Source: Rhodobacteraceae bacterium IMCC1335 (GTDB lineage Bacteria > Pseudomonadota > Alphaproteobacteria > Rhodobacterales > Rhodobacteraceae). From it: a stretch of 64,000 nucleotides of DNA. The notes below the pieces were generated by a model that did no database searches, had not been told where the DNA came from, and saw only the letters and a program-made list of their open reading frames with translations. Position 1 is the stretch's first letter, and each line of letters begins with the position of its first letter. Position numbers and translations under genes: made by a program. The DNA lies in contig CP046864.1 in assembly GCA_039640495.1 (NCBI GenBank), positions 1,984,001 to 2,048,000 of the forward strand, given 5' to 3'. Shown piece by piece: positions 9,557-18,437 of this stretch.

Positions 9557-10651
9557 TTATTTCTCAATACTCGCCAACACCATTCTAAGAAATTCAGAGA
9601 CCTTATCTTGCTCGATCCACCTTGCGACAACCACTAAATCATTCTCAGGGTCCACATAGATGACTTGCGTTCCAACACCCATCGCACAATATGCCGATTT
9701 TGGTGTTCCAGAGAGGATACCGTTACGCGGATCGTTCAACCACCAAAGATACCCATAGAAAGGGGCTATGGAACAAGGTGTCGTACATTCTTCTATCCAT
9801 TTCTCCGGAATTATTTCCTGGTCGTTCCATCGTCCCTTATTGAGCATTAATTGACCGACACGGGCGTGATCCTTAGTACTGATCCAAAGGCCACCACCCC
9901 AGTGAGCGCCTCCAGATACTGATTGTATTTGTTTCCCGTTTAACTCTGACCAAGAATTCTGATAACCGTGCCATTCCCAAGTTTTCGTAGCACCAATGGG
10001 ACCCATAATTCTTTCTTGTAACACTTCTGGCAAAGAGCGGCCAAATGCTCTCATCAGGGCAAACGATAATTGATTTACTCGAACATCGTTATACTCCCAA
10101 TAAGTACCTGGCGGCTGCAATGTACGTTTGCTTCCCCTTTTCTCGGCATGGGTCGTGTCACCCATCACATCTCTATAATGGTCGATCCAATCAGGCTTAT
10201 CCCAAAGAGTTCCTTCCCATTCACTCGTAAGCTGCAACATATGCGCCCAAGTGATGTCTCTGTTTTGTAAGCTGTCAAAGCCTGCATCCTTCACGATATC
10301 TTTTATGGGAGCATGAATATCGGGAATAATGCCGTCTTTAACCGCAATTCCCATACACAATGACAGGTAGCTTTTGCTGATACTGAAAGTCATATCAACG
10401 TACTCAGTATCACCCCAAGTTTTGACAAGTTGACCACTGCGAAGGATTACGCCTGAACCAGACTTTCTAGACTTCACTGGCCCAATTGTTTTGCCAATAG
10501 GCCAAGGCTCTTCGAAATGCCCTTTTTCTAAAGCTGCACCTATATTGCGATCCATACTGGACTCGTTTTCGATAGCGAAATCTATGGCTTTCGAAAGAAG
10601 GCAGCTATCCATACCAGCTTTTTGCGGATCAATCTCAATCAAACTATGCAT
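9557..10651 (-). CDS. serine hydrolase of the beta-lactamase/AmpC-like family
   Basis: A protein of about 364 residues with the penicillin-binding fold signatures SxxK (FSISKSYLS, about residue 90) and YxN (WEYNDVRVN), plus late HWGGGLW and GTQVIYVDPEN segments. These proteins act as esterases, peptidases or beta-lactam hydrolases; the substrate is unknown. No signal peptide is visible, so it is probably cytosolic. The start is 10651 or the alternative 10675; 10651 has a weak GG-rich ribosome site. It lies within the tRNA-Arg integration segment, so it was probably acquired. Confidence 0.8.
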   Translation of the reverse strand: MHSLIEIDPQKAGMDSCLLSKAIDFAIENESSMDRNIGAALEKGHFEEPWPIGKTIGPVKSRKSGSGVILRSGQLVKTWGDTEYVDMTFSISKSYLSLCMGIAVKDGIIPDIHAPIKDIVKDAGFDSLQNRDITWAHMLQLTSEWEGTLWDKPDWIDHYRDVMGDTTHAEKRGSKRTLQPPGTYWEYNDVRVNQLSFALMRAFGRSLPEVLQERIMGPIGATKTWEWHGYQNSWSELNGKQIQSVSGGAHWGGGLWISTKDHARVGQLMLNKGRWNDQEIIPEKWIEECTTPCSIAPFYGYLWWLNDPRNGILSGTPKSAYCAMGVGTQVIYVDPENDLVVVARWIEQDKVSEFLRMVLASIEK

Positions 10652-10739
10652 CACACTCAACCTTTTATGATCCATTAAATGCTAACGAGCATTTACCTTT
10701 GACTCAAATCAATTGGCTCGTTTGACGATGGTTAAATCA

Positions 10740-10995
10740 GGCTGAAATTAAATTCATCCATTTTGCACATACTTATAGATCATGCCCCTTACCATAACCC
10801 TGCCCTACGCCTTCAGTTGCCCAACCACCTATTTGATCGGATAACATCTGAGGGACACTCAACTGCTCTCAGACGATCTCTAATCGAATGCCTGAGGCTT
10901 TGCATTGTAAGGCCCTTAGAAAAAACTGAACGCACTAATTTTACCAAGCAGCATTGACAAAAACGAAATCGGCAGTTCGTCTTTATATACGACAT
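10740..10995 (-). pseudogene. C-terminal fragment of a tyrosine integrase, frameshifted
   Basis: The minus strand encodes TMQSLRHSIRDRLRAVECPSD, the HxxR catalytic region typical of site-specific integrases. After a one-base frameshift it continues as DQIGGWATEGVGQGYG, the normal sequence before the active-site tyrosine. It then meets stops. It is separated from the N-terminal integrase pieces at 11660-12387 by the cyclase gene, so it is probably the other end of the same broken gene. Confidence 0.75.
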
Positions 10996-11070
10996 CCAGT
11001 TTCATTCATCTGGACTACTGCACGTTCAGATGTAATCTTATCCCTGTAAAAAGATTTAGAGCAAAGTTAG

Positions 11071-11706
11071 ATGGCAAAGCAAAAAATTGAGCGAAAAGTA
11101 GCCGTAATATTTGCGACTGATGTCGTGTCTTACAGCAAACATATGGAAGCTGACGAAAGTGAAACCATTCACAACTTGCGCGAATGTGAAACTTTGCTAA
11201 CAAGTCTGTTTGAACTGTATGATGGCCGCTTATTTAATACTGGCGGAGACTCTTTTTTAGCAGAATTTCCAAGTGCAGTGTCCGCAGTTGACTGTGCTGT
11301 CGAATTCCAAAAACGCATTCGAAAAAGAAACTTATCTGAAGAAACCTCTGTAAAACTAAAGTTCCGGATCGGGATTAATTCTGGTGATGTGGTTAAAGAA
11401 AAAGACAATTTACTAGGTGATGGTGTTAACATTGCCGCTAGACTAGAGGCGTTAGCGCAAACTGGCGGTATTTCTATCTCAAAGGTGATCTATGCTTTTA
11501 TAAAGGGTAAAACCAGTTATGAATTTCACGATTTGGGTATCCAAAAAATTAAACAAAACGAATTCCACGCTTACGATCTAATTTTAGACCCGTCGCAAAA
11601 ACGTAAACTGGACGGAAATAATACAAACATTAGCAAAAAGAAAAATTTGGCCATAGTTGCCGTTTTCGACCAAAGCCACCAGCCATCTAAGATCATCGTC
11701 TATTAA
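11071..11706 (+). CDS. class III adenylate/guanylate cyclase domain protein, C-terminally truncated
   Basis: A 211-residue protein that carries a class III nucleotide cyclase domain (about residues 8-150). Metal-binding aspartates are seen in FATDVVSYS and GGDSFLAEF, with the GDGVNIAARLEALAQ segment later. Related proteins usually continue with a membrane helix and TPR repeats. Here the homology appears to stop around residue 190 (KKKNLAIVAVF), and the last codons are antisense to integrase sequence. The catalytic domain could still fold; whether it is expressed is unknown. Confidence 0.75.
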   Translation: MAKQKIERKVAVIFATDVVSYSKHMEADESETIHNLRECETLLTSLFELYDGRLFNTGGDSFLAEFPSAVSAVDCAVEFQKRIRKRNLSEETSVKLKFRIGINSGDVVKEKDNLLGDGVNIAARLEALAQTGGISISKVIYAFIKGKTSYEFHDLGIQKIKQNEFHAYDLILDPSQKRKLDGNNTNISKKKNLAIVAVFDQSHQPSKIIVY

Positions 11707-12387
11707 GCGGCACTGGGTTTGGACTTTGCGGATGTCTTTTATCGGTATGTGAAGCCGTTTGCTTGCTCCAGCCGATTTGTCAAAGTACATCCCTACAAAG
11801 GGGTTCTTGAGATCAAGCGCATACTCAAAGATGGCGAAGTTAAAGACGGCTCTGATAAAACTCATTACTCTGCTAACGCTTTAGCCAACCAGACCCTTAG
11901 CAATCAGGTAATCCCTGTAACGCAGAGCATCTGCTCTGGTGTACTCGGCCAAGTTCTTAGCTCCACAGGCATCTACACGATAAGTACAGGCTCTTTGGGC
12001 CGCAGCCTCAAAGCTCTTTGGCTTACCAGCACCCTTCTGCGTGACATAGGTTTCTAAAGCCTCAGGCAGTGTAATACACTGCTCAGTGGCACTAGACACA
12101 TCAAGCTGAGTATTTCGGGCAAATGAACCACATCCCGACTTTAACAAACTGCACCCAATAAGATCAGGGTCAGCCATTCTAAGGTGAGACCAGTATTCAT
12201 CTAATTTAGCCGCAGCCACCAAAGCCCTTGATTTAGCGGTCTGCGCAGACCTCGTCTTAAGCCCCTGAACAATACGGGGATAGGAATAATGGCTCAAAAG
12301 ATTGGCGGGAACACGTCTTGAGAAGTAGTAATACCCAGCACGATTAAACGTATAAGGGACTTTTTTGGTCAGTAATCTGGTCAACAC
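11660..12387 (-). pseudogene. N-terminal and middle part of a broken tyrosine integrase
   Basis: A phage/island integrase in two frames. The first frame (12387 to 11881, GTG start) has the N-terminal FNRAGYYYFSRRVPANLLSH motif and a SAM-like core-binding region ending LRYRDYLIAKGLVG. The next frame (from about 11865) continues as FAIFEYALDLKNPFVGMYFD and DDDLRWLVALV. Homology ends near 11670, before the catalytic arginine. Its reading direction runs away from the tRNA-Arg 3' end, the usual layout for a tRNA-inserted element. Confidence 0.8.
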
Positions 12388-12476
12388 TCTTTCCAGCCCA
12401 ATACTAAGGCAAAGCTACTTATGAGAATGTTATCAGTAGGTTATCTATCGGTAGACTGTTTAAGTCTGATGAGAAG

Positions 12477-12492
<16 letters not shown>
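12370..12492 (-). repeat. right copy of the inverted attachment/integrase-leader repeat
   Basis: Partner of 9407-9528 in inverted orientation. It spans the last 16 bases of tRNA-Arg, the short leader, and the integrase start (GTG here, ATG in the left copy). The tRNA part is the probable attachment core. Confidence 0.85.
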
Positions 12493-12553
<61 letters not shown>

Positions 12554-12797
12554 AATAATAACAGACAGGCTACTCTACCAGTTCCTTACGGCTCGGTTAC
12601 AATACATCGAAAAAATAATCAAACATAAAGTGAAAACCATTCGCAGAGTTTAACGGCCAACCCCCAGACAGCACAAAACTGCCCACGCATATACAGACAA
12701 CAATTATATGAAACCTTCCAAATTTTCTAAAATTACGCAAAGAACCATGCTCGTGAATTAGGGTGCAATGCGTCGGACATAATAGCCTAAGAAAAGC

Positions 12798-13544
12798 TCA
12801 ATTTGCTTTTTCAAGAATATCTACAACAAAAGAAACAACATCATCAGAATGCGTCTCGACATCAATATCATTCCATTTACCCAGAATTCTTCTGTTGTGA
12901 TCAATTAAAAACGTAACGCGCAGAGGATATTGTTCATCTGGCGGCGGGCGTTTTAGAAGATTCAGTTTGTCACATAATGCTGCACCTTCATCGTACAGCA
13001 AATGGAACGGAATATTCTCATCCAACCTAAACTTGTCATGGGCAGAAATCGTATCGGGTGACACACCAACAATGTCTAAACCTAAATCTGTCAACGTTTC
13101 ATAAACGATAGAAAAGCCCTTTGCTTGAATGGTGCAGCCTTCAGTGCCATCAGCTGGGTAAAAATAAAGGATGGTATTTTTAGACAAATTGGCTGTCGAA
13201 TATAGCTCTCCTGAAGTTGACTGAAGTTCAAATTCGGGGATTTTATCACCAATATCGAAACCGTTCTGAGAAGCTTCCACTTGCAATCTACCAACAGTCT
13301 TGGACTCCGACTCCTCTGGCTTTTCTAGAATGCTCGGTTTGGCATCCTGATCCGGTTTTGAAAGGTCACCTATGCTTGAGGATGCCTCTAAGGCTTTCCA
13401 AAAAAACACAAACTTCCCTGCATATTGAGGGGGAACAACTGACAGCAATTCCCAGCCATCCTGACCCATTTGGTTCATATGATCATTCAAACGAGTTTCT
13501 TTAACATCAAAATTTTGAGAGGTTGTTTTATAAAGCCAACGCAT
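12798..13544 (-). CDS. DUF4177-like domain fused to a BCP-type peroxiredoxin
   Basis: About 248 residues. The first 50 residues (MRWLYKTTSQNF, then LNDHMNQMGQDGWELLSVVP) match the small DUF4177 pattern. A charged linker follows. The C-terminal part (from about residue 95) is an AhpC/TSA thioredoxin-fold peroxiredoxin with the catalytic stretch YFYPADGTEGCTIQA holding the peroxidatic cysteine. It would reduce peroxides in the cytosol. I use the ATG at 13544, preceded by GAAGGA, rather than the GTG five codons upstream. The fusion is unusual. Confidence 0.8.
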   Translation of the reverse strand: MRWLYKTTSQNFDVKETRLNDHMNQMGQDGWELLSVVPPQYAGKFVFFWKALEASSSIGDLSKPDQDAKPSILEKPEESESKTVGRLQVEASQNGFDIGDKIPEFELQSTSGELYSTANLSKNTILYFYPADGTEGCTIQAKGFSIVYETLTDLGLDIVGVSPDTISAHDKFRLDENIPFHLLYDEGAALCDKLNLLKRPPPDEQYPLRVTFLIDHNRRILGKWNDIDVETHSDDVVSFVVDILEKAN

Positions 13545-13625
13545 CCTTCTGTCCTTCACTCAAATTAGCAGTCACTGCTCCAAATTATAGGAATGCTCAA
13601 TACGCCGTCAAACCTAAGGCACCGC

Positions 13626-13766
13626 GGGAACACGGGAACACGGGAACACGGGAACACGGGAACACGGCAACACGGCAACACGGCAACACGGCAACACGGC
13701 AACACGGCAACACGGCAACACGGCAACACGGCAACACGGCAACACGGCAACACGGCAACACGGGAA
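13626..13766. repeat. 8-bp tandem repeat array, 17 full units
   Basis: Five copies of GGGAACAC are followed by twelve copies of GGCAACAC and a partial unit. Because 8 is not a multiple of 3, the translated pattern repeats every 24 bases, and the frames stay open through the array, which produces spurious open frames. It lies between the peroxiredoxin gene and the 13921 gene. Confidence 0.97.
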
Positions 13767-13920
13767 GTGAATTTCAAATTGTCTGATCCGTCAAGTGTGG
13801 AAGGTTTTAAACAATTTTCAAAACTTAAGGTTTTATAGAAAATTCACATCGAAATTTTTTAGTTGTCAAAAACACTTGCCCTATGATGTCCTACACCCAA
13901 GATAATTAAGAGGAGTAAAG

Positions 13921-14214
13921 ATGACAAAATATGCAATTTATACCAAGTGGTTCTGGCCGGATGGGTTGCCAAGCCTAGAGGCAATGCAAGAAAATCAACA
14001 AAATTTTAAACCAAAAACAAAGGCATTAGATGTGATCTGGTGGCGGATTGATGAGAATACACACCAATCGGTAATTATTTTTGCTTCAGAACAAGATGCC
14101 AAAGATGAGGTGGCGCTTAGAAATGAAAATCGTAAAAAAACAGCTGAAGCATCGGGCCATAAAATGGTAGAGGAAACGATGGGGCCGATAATCTCAATCA
14201 TGTCTGACCTTTAA
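13921..14214 (+). CDS. small DABB-like protein, paralogue of the 42033 gene
   Basis: A 97-residue protein preceded by a good AGAGGAG site. It closely resembles the 97-residue product at 42033: both share MxKYA-xxTKW-W-P-G, a central DENTHQSVII strand, and the C-terminal VEETMGPI-SIMS. The strand-helix pattern and size suggest a dimeric alpha-beta barrel (ABM/EthD/YCII-like) fold. Function is unknown. The pair shows that the family duplicated across 28 kb. Confidence 0.75.
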   Translation: MTKYAIYTKWFWPDGLPSLEAMQENQQNFKPKTKALDVIWWRIDENTHQSVIIFASEQDAKDEVALRNENRKKTAEASGHKMVEETMGPIISIMSDL

Positions 14215-14585
14215 CCAATTATCCTTAACTTTGGTTTCTAGATTATTAAGATAGCGCGCTTTTACTCCCAGCGTTCACCGCACCGATAGCCGTAGTCGGT
14301 TTTAAAACAGAAAACAAAGTTAACCGGCCTTGATAGGAACCGCATAATTTGCCAAAGGAATTTATCCATCATTGACGTTGAAATAAAATATTCACCACGA
14401 GATAGCGCCTTTGGGCCCCGTTTTTTGTAATAATTTCATTGCAGCCTTCTGAAGGATGAATTTTCTAGAAGCTCTTCGAAGGTCCGCGTTCGGTTGCTGC
14501 ACAGGGTCGCTGTGTCAAAAATCGTATGATCGAACAGGTGTTGCAGAGCCTGAAATACCAATGCATCTATCTGTATAGTTTTGAA
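14215..14585. other. intergenic stretch without recognised content
   Basis: No supported gene, RNA or repeat was seen here. The sequence is fairly AT-rich and may contain gene remnants. Confidence 0.5.
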
Positions 14586-14804
14586 TTATTTCATTACGGT
14601 CAACGCCCAGGGAGCCATAACCGCCAATTCTGCCATCACCTCATCGGGTGCTTTTGTCTCTATACCGAAGATAGCTACATGAGCGTGAAAACCTATGGAT
14701 TCTGCATTGGAGCAGTTACGCACATGATTGGTGCCGTGATACGCATTGTAGGCGTTTAATTTATCATCAATCGTTTTGTATTGTGTGCCCTTTGGTTCAA
14801 ACAT
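14586..14804 (-). CDS. small hypothetical protein (72 residues)
   Basis: Begins MFEPKGTQYKTIDDKLNAYN and ends APWALTVMK. Its ATG lies one base after the stop of the upstream 14806-15084 frame, which suggests a two-gene operon. It contains a mixed alpha-beta pattern and an HAHVAIFGIETKAPDEV segment. No family is recognised. Confidence 0.5.
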   Translation of the reverse strand: MFEPKGTQYKTIDDKLNAYNAYHGTNHVRNCSNAESIGFHAHVAIFGIETKAPDEVMAELAVMAPWALTVMK

Positions 14805-14805
14805 T

Positions 14806-15084
14806 TTACATATCCTTTACAATCTTTCGAATTGTTTTAGCCGTGCGCGGCCCCATTGCATTTACAAGATAGGTATAAAAAGGGCTTCCTTCAATCACAT
14901 GCGCTGCAAATCCGGTTGCGAATGCTTCCGCGGTATGGCCTTGAGTAATCCCGTTTCCAAGGCTCATGAAGTTTTTATAGTATGCTCTGAAAACGGATCC
15001 CAAGCAAAAACTGGAATGGGACACTTGATCGCCAATTATAACGCAAAAACGTTCCAAATCGATCCACGGAATCTTGCCAGCCAT
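14806..15084 (-). CDS. small hypothetical protein (92 residues)
   Basis: Starts MAGKIPWIDLERF and contains GHTAEAFATGFAAHVIEG. An in-frame TAG lies 12 bases upstream, so the gene either starts at 15084 or is a shortened remnant. Its stop directly precedes the ATG of the 14586-14804 gene. No known family is seen. It belongs to the local set of small proteins around 100 residues. Confidence 0.45.
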   Translation of the reverse strand: MAGKIPWIDLERFCVIIGDQVSHSSFCLGSVFRAYYKNFMSLGNGITQGHTAEAFATGFAAHVIEGSPFYTYLVNAMGPRTAKTIRKIVKDM

Positions 15085-15249
15085 TGCGGCATATGCCTAC
15101 AAAGCAGACCCAGTATGAATAACAGGCTGATGTAAAGTCAGAATTCGGACAAATTAGATTACAAACGGGTCGATAAATCAGCGTCAGCGATTGCGCTTGC
15201 ACAGCAATCCCTCAGACCCGCCGCGGTTTCACAGAATGCATTGGGTTTA

Positions 15250-15558
15250 TTATTCCAGCTGAAATTTGGCCTCGACAACACCATTATACGTTTGTGTTTT
15301 CGGCGATAAACTATCTCTAAAAGGAATAATTGTTTCCTCTGCCCAATCTGAAATCAAAATAAAATCATCAAGATGTTCAAAGGTTAAGCTGGCACTCATG
15401 CAGCGAGGGTCATTGCTATCCTTTACAATTTCCACAGTACATCTTCCCTTTAAATCACCATCAAATTCAGGCCACTTTTGTTTCAACACCATGATAAACA
15501 TGTCGCAACATGTTTCATCTACGAACTCATTCATAATCGTGCGGCGAATTTCATCCAT
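15250..15558 (-). CDS. small acidic hypothetical protein (102 residues)
   Basis: A GGGAGG ribosome site five bases before the ATG at 15558 supports the start. The protein begins MDEIRRTIMNEFVDETCC and has alternating beta and helical segments (KGRCTVEIVKDSND, MSASLTFEHLDDFILISD). No domain is recognised. It is one of a row of minus-strand small genes. Confidence 0.6.
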   Translation of the reverse strand: MDEIRRTIMNEFVDETCCDMFIMVLKQKWPEFDGDLKGRCTVEIVKDSNDPRCMSASLTFEHLDDFILISDWAEETIIPFRDSLSPKTQTYNGVVEAKFQLE

Positions 15559-15656
15559 CAAAGCCTCCCAGATTTGGCTGTTGAATAGCAGTGATCAAAT
15601 AGCTCCAGCCATTATTTGGCATCATCCTCACCACTATGGGTGTTGTTTAAAGGCGT

Positions 15657-15953
15657 TTAAAGATAATCGCCATAATTTACCACCGGGCCCGAAAAGGAAT
15701 GGAAAATTTCTCCGTCTTCATAAGGCTCAACATATAGCCTCATCATGTCGCTTACACGATTGTCTCTATTCATAATTTCAATAAAACTTTCAACGCTATG
15801 ATGCACGCCTATCAGAGCGTATTCACCTGTACCTAAATAAATAATATGATGCATAATATCATCAAAGGGATAATCTCTGGTATATTCTGCGCAGGCTTTA
15901 AACAGCGCTTCCTCTTGGCCCGCCTTGGCATGGAAGGGCATACAATTGATCAT
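15657..15953 (-). CDS. small DABB-like protein (98 residues)
   Basis: Begins MINCMPFHAKAGQEEALF, a common opening for ABM/DABB proteins where a first beta strand is followed by a helix that starts after AKxGxE. A second strand EYALIGVHHSVESF and the acidic tail YEDGEIFHSF follow. Fold assignment is by pattern only. The substrate is unknown. Confidence 0.6.
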   Translation of the reverse strand: MINCMPFHAKAGQEEALFKACAEYTRDYPFDDIMHHIIYLGTGEYALIGVHHSVESFIEIMNRDNRVSDMMRLYVEPYEDGEIFHSFSGPVVNYGDYL

Positions 15954-16543
15954 GCCAGCGATATGTTTCTCGGTTGATTTGCCATAGGATAACGCCCCAC
16001 ATAAATATGTGGAATCTAATTAATGGCAGGTTCGATAAGCACTTAGGCAGCGCTTTGTGATGCGGCGTTCCAAAAACTTTACCCCTTTATCTTAACATAT
16101 CATCAAATCTAAGGGATGTTGCCCTTCAACCCATTTAGGGCCTTACAAAATTATTTCCTAAGAACCCGCAGTTAAATTCAAATTATCAATGAGCCTACTT
16201 AAATCAGAGTCTATGGAGAGCATCTCTTGCCAAGCAGGTGATTGCCGGTTCAGAGCACTAGTATTGGCCGCATTGACCGAACCGACATGGCATCTATAGG
16301 GACCTTAGACTTTCCTTAATTCTCCTGCCTTAAACCCAAGAAAAGATTGTAATTTAGCCCATTTTAGACCAAAAATTCGACCCATACCCCCCCTTATTTT
16401 TCATCATTTGCAAGGCTTTGCTGTAGTGATTTTCGACAGCTTTGATTTGATACACATTTCTAGAACCCACATAAATGACAGAAAGTCTGGGATTGTCTTA
16501 AAGCAAGCGGCTCTTTAAAATCTATCCACGCAGGGAGAGTCAC
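15954..16543. other. long intergenic stretch, nothing recognised
   Basis: About 590 bases between a minus-strand small gene and the plus-strand gene at 16544. I see no convincing frame, RNA or repeat. It must hold the promoters of both flanking genes, but I cannot pinpoint them. Confidence 0.5.
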
Positions 16544-16822
16544 ATGAAATACGCTAGAATTGTAAATGCGGAATATAATTCAGAAGATGACTTGATTACA
16601 TTTATCGCCAAATGGGAAAAATGGTGCCCAGATAATATGCCGCCTGCTGCCAGCCGTCATATCGTAAGAACGGGCCCTACCTCCACTTTATTGATGGCAG
16701 TTTATGAAACAGAAGAAATCGCGCAAACGGCCGGTGCGCTTGTACAATCATTTTTCAAAGATGTTGCTCACCATGTGCAAGACATGATCGCGTTTGATGG
16801 TGAAGTGTTGGTTCATGTATAG
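16544..16822 (+). CDS. small DABB-like protein, paralogue of the 37933 gene
   Basis: A 92-residue protein with a GGGAG ribosome site. It matches the product at 37933: both have M-Y-R-VN-E---EDLI-F--KW-KW-PDN near the start, a central YETEEIA strand-helix, and A-HV-D--AF-GEV at the end. The fold pattern fits a dimeric alpha-beta barrel. Function is unknown. Confidence 0.75.
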   Translation: MKYARIVNAEYNSEDDLITFIAKWEKWCPDNMPPAASRHIVRTGPTSTLLMAVYETEEIAQTAGALVQSFFKDVAHHVQDMIAFDGEVLVHV

Positions 16823-16958
16823 GCTGTGACAAGAACAGAAAAAGAGGGCTTTCTTCGCCGGTCTGCATAAATGAACTGTTACACAGCGGCGCAAAACCTA
16901 AAATTTAATCCGCCGCAAACGGATCAAACTGGTCTGCACGAAACACTGTGTGAATTAC

Positions 16959-17246
16959 CTAGCCATCAAACATTTCAAACAGTTTCTTCGAAGTTTCTTT
17001 GCTTTCCCAACGCGTGGGAGACGCAAGTGCCTTTTCTATATGGTTGCGAGACTCAAATCTCATCGCCATCACAAGCGGGAAGCGGCTTTCTGCGCAATCG
17101 CTCTCTATATAGCGAAGAACGCGAAGCTCTAGTAAATTTGGAAATGCACTCCAAAGCGGAACCAAGTTATCACGCTAGTAGTTGTGAAAATCTTCTTCCA
17201 TTCTTGTCTTAAGCGTTCCTTTGAAGAAGGCACCTCTAATAAACAT
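16959..17246 (-). pseudogene. DABB-like gene with one in-frame TAG
   Basis: Read from ATG at 17246, the frame gives MFIRGAFFKGTLKTRMEEDF, then a TAG at 17175-17177, then continues intact for about 70 codons (VPLWSAFPNLLELRVLRYIE, MAMRFESRNHIEKALASP) to the stop at 16959. The two parts together form one complete protein of about 95 residues with a dimeric alpha-beta-barrel pattern. Apart from the single stop the frame is undamaged. Confidence 0.65.
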
Positions 17247-17296
17247 GTTTACCCCGCTCCATAACTTTAATTCACCTTTTGCATGCGGTTACAGTT

Positions 17297-17746
17297 TTAC
17301 TTGTCCATAAGCAACTTAGCTATTTCTTCACCAACTTCTGGATGTTCGAAGAAAGGCAATTCCTGGCAAATTACAGCCAAGTGCTTTGGATTTTTTGACG
17401 CTTGGTATTTTTGCCACTGCGCCGCCACCAATGCTTTGCGCTGATCGTATTTACTAAGCGGCTCAACGCGTGCCGTTTCTAGTTTTGGTTTTCCAAAAAT
17501 TTTATCCCAGCCAGAACGATACTCGGGCGTGGAAACGTTTGAAAAATGGCTCGTAGATGTTTGTGATGCAGATTTGGGTGCATCTGTTTTCTTCTGGCTC
17601 TCTCCTGAAGTGCCGGCGGTTTCTTTTGATTTTTGTTCGGCAGGTGCTGTTGAAGCGTCGTGCGAAGCCGTGGGTGGCTTTGAAAGCTCATTTTTTGCAA
17701 TCACCGGTTTGGACTCAGCTTTCCCACTGGCAGTTTTTTCGTTCAT
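17297..17746 (-). CDS. hypothetical protein with low-complexity N-terminus
   Basis: 149 residues. The first 75 are rich in Ser, Lys, Ala, Pro and Thr, so probably disordered. The second half (YRSGWDKIFGKPK, then KYDQRKALVAAQWQKY) is helical and ends EVGEEIAKLLMDK. A GGTGAAGG ribosome site precedes the ATG. It is the last gene of a three-gene run with 17768-17956 and 17965-18147. No family recognised. Confidence 0.65.
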   Translation of the reverse strand: MNEKTASGKAESKPVIAKNELSKPPTASHDASTAPAEQKSKETAGTSGESQKKTDAPKSASQTSTSHFSNVSTPEYRSGWDKIFGKPKLETARVEPLSKYDQRKALVAAQWQKYQASKNPKHLAVICQELPFFEHPEVGEEIAKLLMDK

Positions 17747-17767
17747 GAAGAACCTTCACCTAAACAT

Positions 17768-17956
17768 TTATGATCTTTCATACCCCAGTGCCAAATTGTG
17801 ATCTGTAACACAAGTGTCCCCCGTACAGCATTCCATGATGTTGGATTTACAATACGCGCAAGCTTCGTGACCATGCACAACGATTGTTTGCAACGGAGCC
17901 GCGCAGCGTGGGCAGCGTTGAATATTGGCGTTGCTAGGATGTGCGTAGTTATCCAC
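17768..17956 (-). CDS. small cysteine-rich, probable zinc-ribbon protein
   Basis: 62 residues from a GTG at 17956, chosen because a TAAGG ribosome site lies six bases upstream and the previous gene stops nine bases before. It carries CPRCAAP, then HEACAYCKSNIMECC and GDTC, enough cysteines for one or two zinc sites. It may bind nucleic acid or protein; the role is unknown. Confidence 0.6.
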   Translation of the reverse strand: MDNYAHPSNANIQRCPRCAAPLQTIVVHGHEACAYCKSNIMECCTGDTCVTDHNLALGYERS

Positions 17957-17964
17957 AATTAGCC

Positions 17965-18147
17965 TTACGAATTGGAAAAACGCTGGTGAAGCATCTCTGG
18001 TAAGGACCAAACCCATATCGCAGATTTCACGATCCTAGATTTATTTTTCCATAAGAAAACTGAGGCCTCATAAAGCACCCATATGATAAGGGTAAGAACC
18101 AGTGCAAAGATGATAACTCCAGACAATCCCATTGTCGTGCTGCACAT
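17965..18147 (-). CDS. small membrane protein (60 residues)
   Basis: Starts MCSTTMGLSG with an AAGGGG site, followed by a long hydrophobic span (VIIFALVLTLIIWVLYEASV) and a basic tail. It heads the run with the zinc-ribbon gene and the 17297 gene. The function is unknown; the short length leaves some doubt. Confidence 0.5.
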   Translation of the reverse strand: MCSTTMGLSGVIIFALVLTLIIWVLYEASVFLWKNKSRIVKSAIWVWSLPEMLHQRFSNS

Positions 18148-18437
18148 CTGAAAAGCCCCTTAACTGCATCTTTTGGCTATGTCGCTTGGGACTTTGTGAC
18201 CTAGATCCGCCCCAATAGTCAATGGCTAAGCCTTAACAAACGCATTTGCTTATTGGCTCAGGCTATAATCATCTATCGCTTATGCTGCGTGCTGGGCTGG
18301 ACGGGCCCGTGATAATGATTGTTGGATCATATAACTACTGCGCCTCCCCTAATGGGCTTTGCGCCATGAGACCCTTATATATTCCTTGCTCAGACTTGGA
18401 TTGGGCTGTTTGATCCCGTTTAAACATCGTGGTTGCA

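Noticed and set aside
13626..13766. Possible CRISPR array
   Set aside because: The units are contiguous 8-mers with no spacers, and no cas genes are present.
13523..13838. Open frames of 70-87 codons across the 8-bp repeat on both strands
   Set aside because: They arise because the repeat has no stop codon on these frames. They have no ribosome site and no sequence beyond the repeat that looks like protein.
16430..16543. Possible riboswitch before the 16544 gene
   Set aside because: I could not find a conserved aptamer core or a clear terminator/antiterminator pair.
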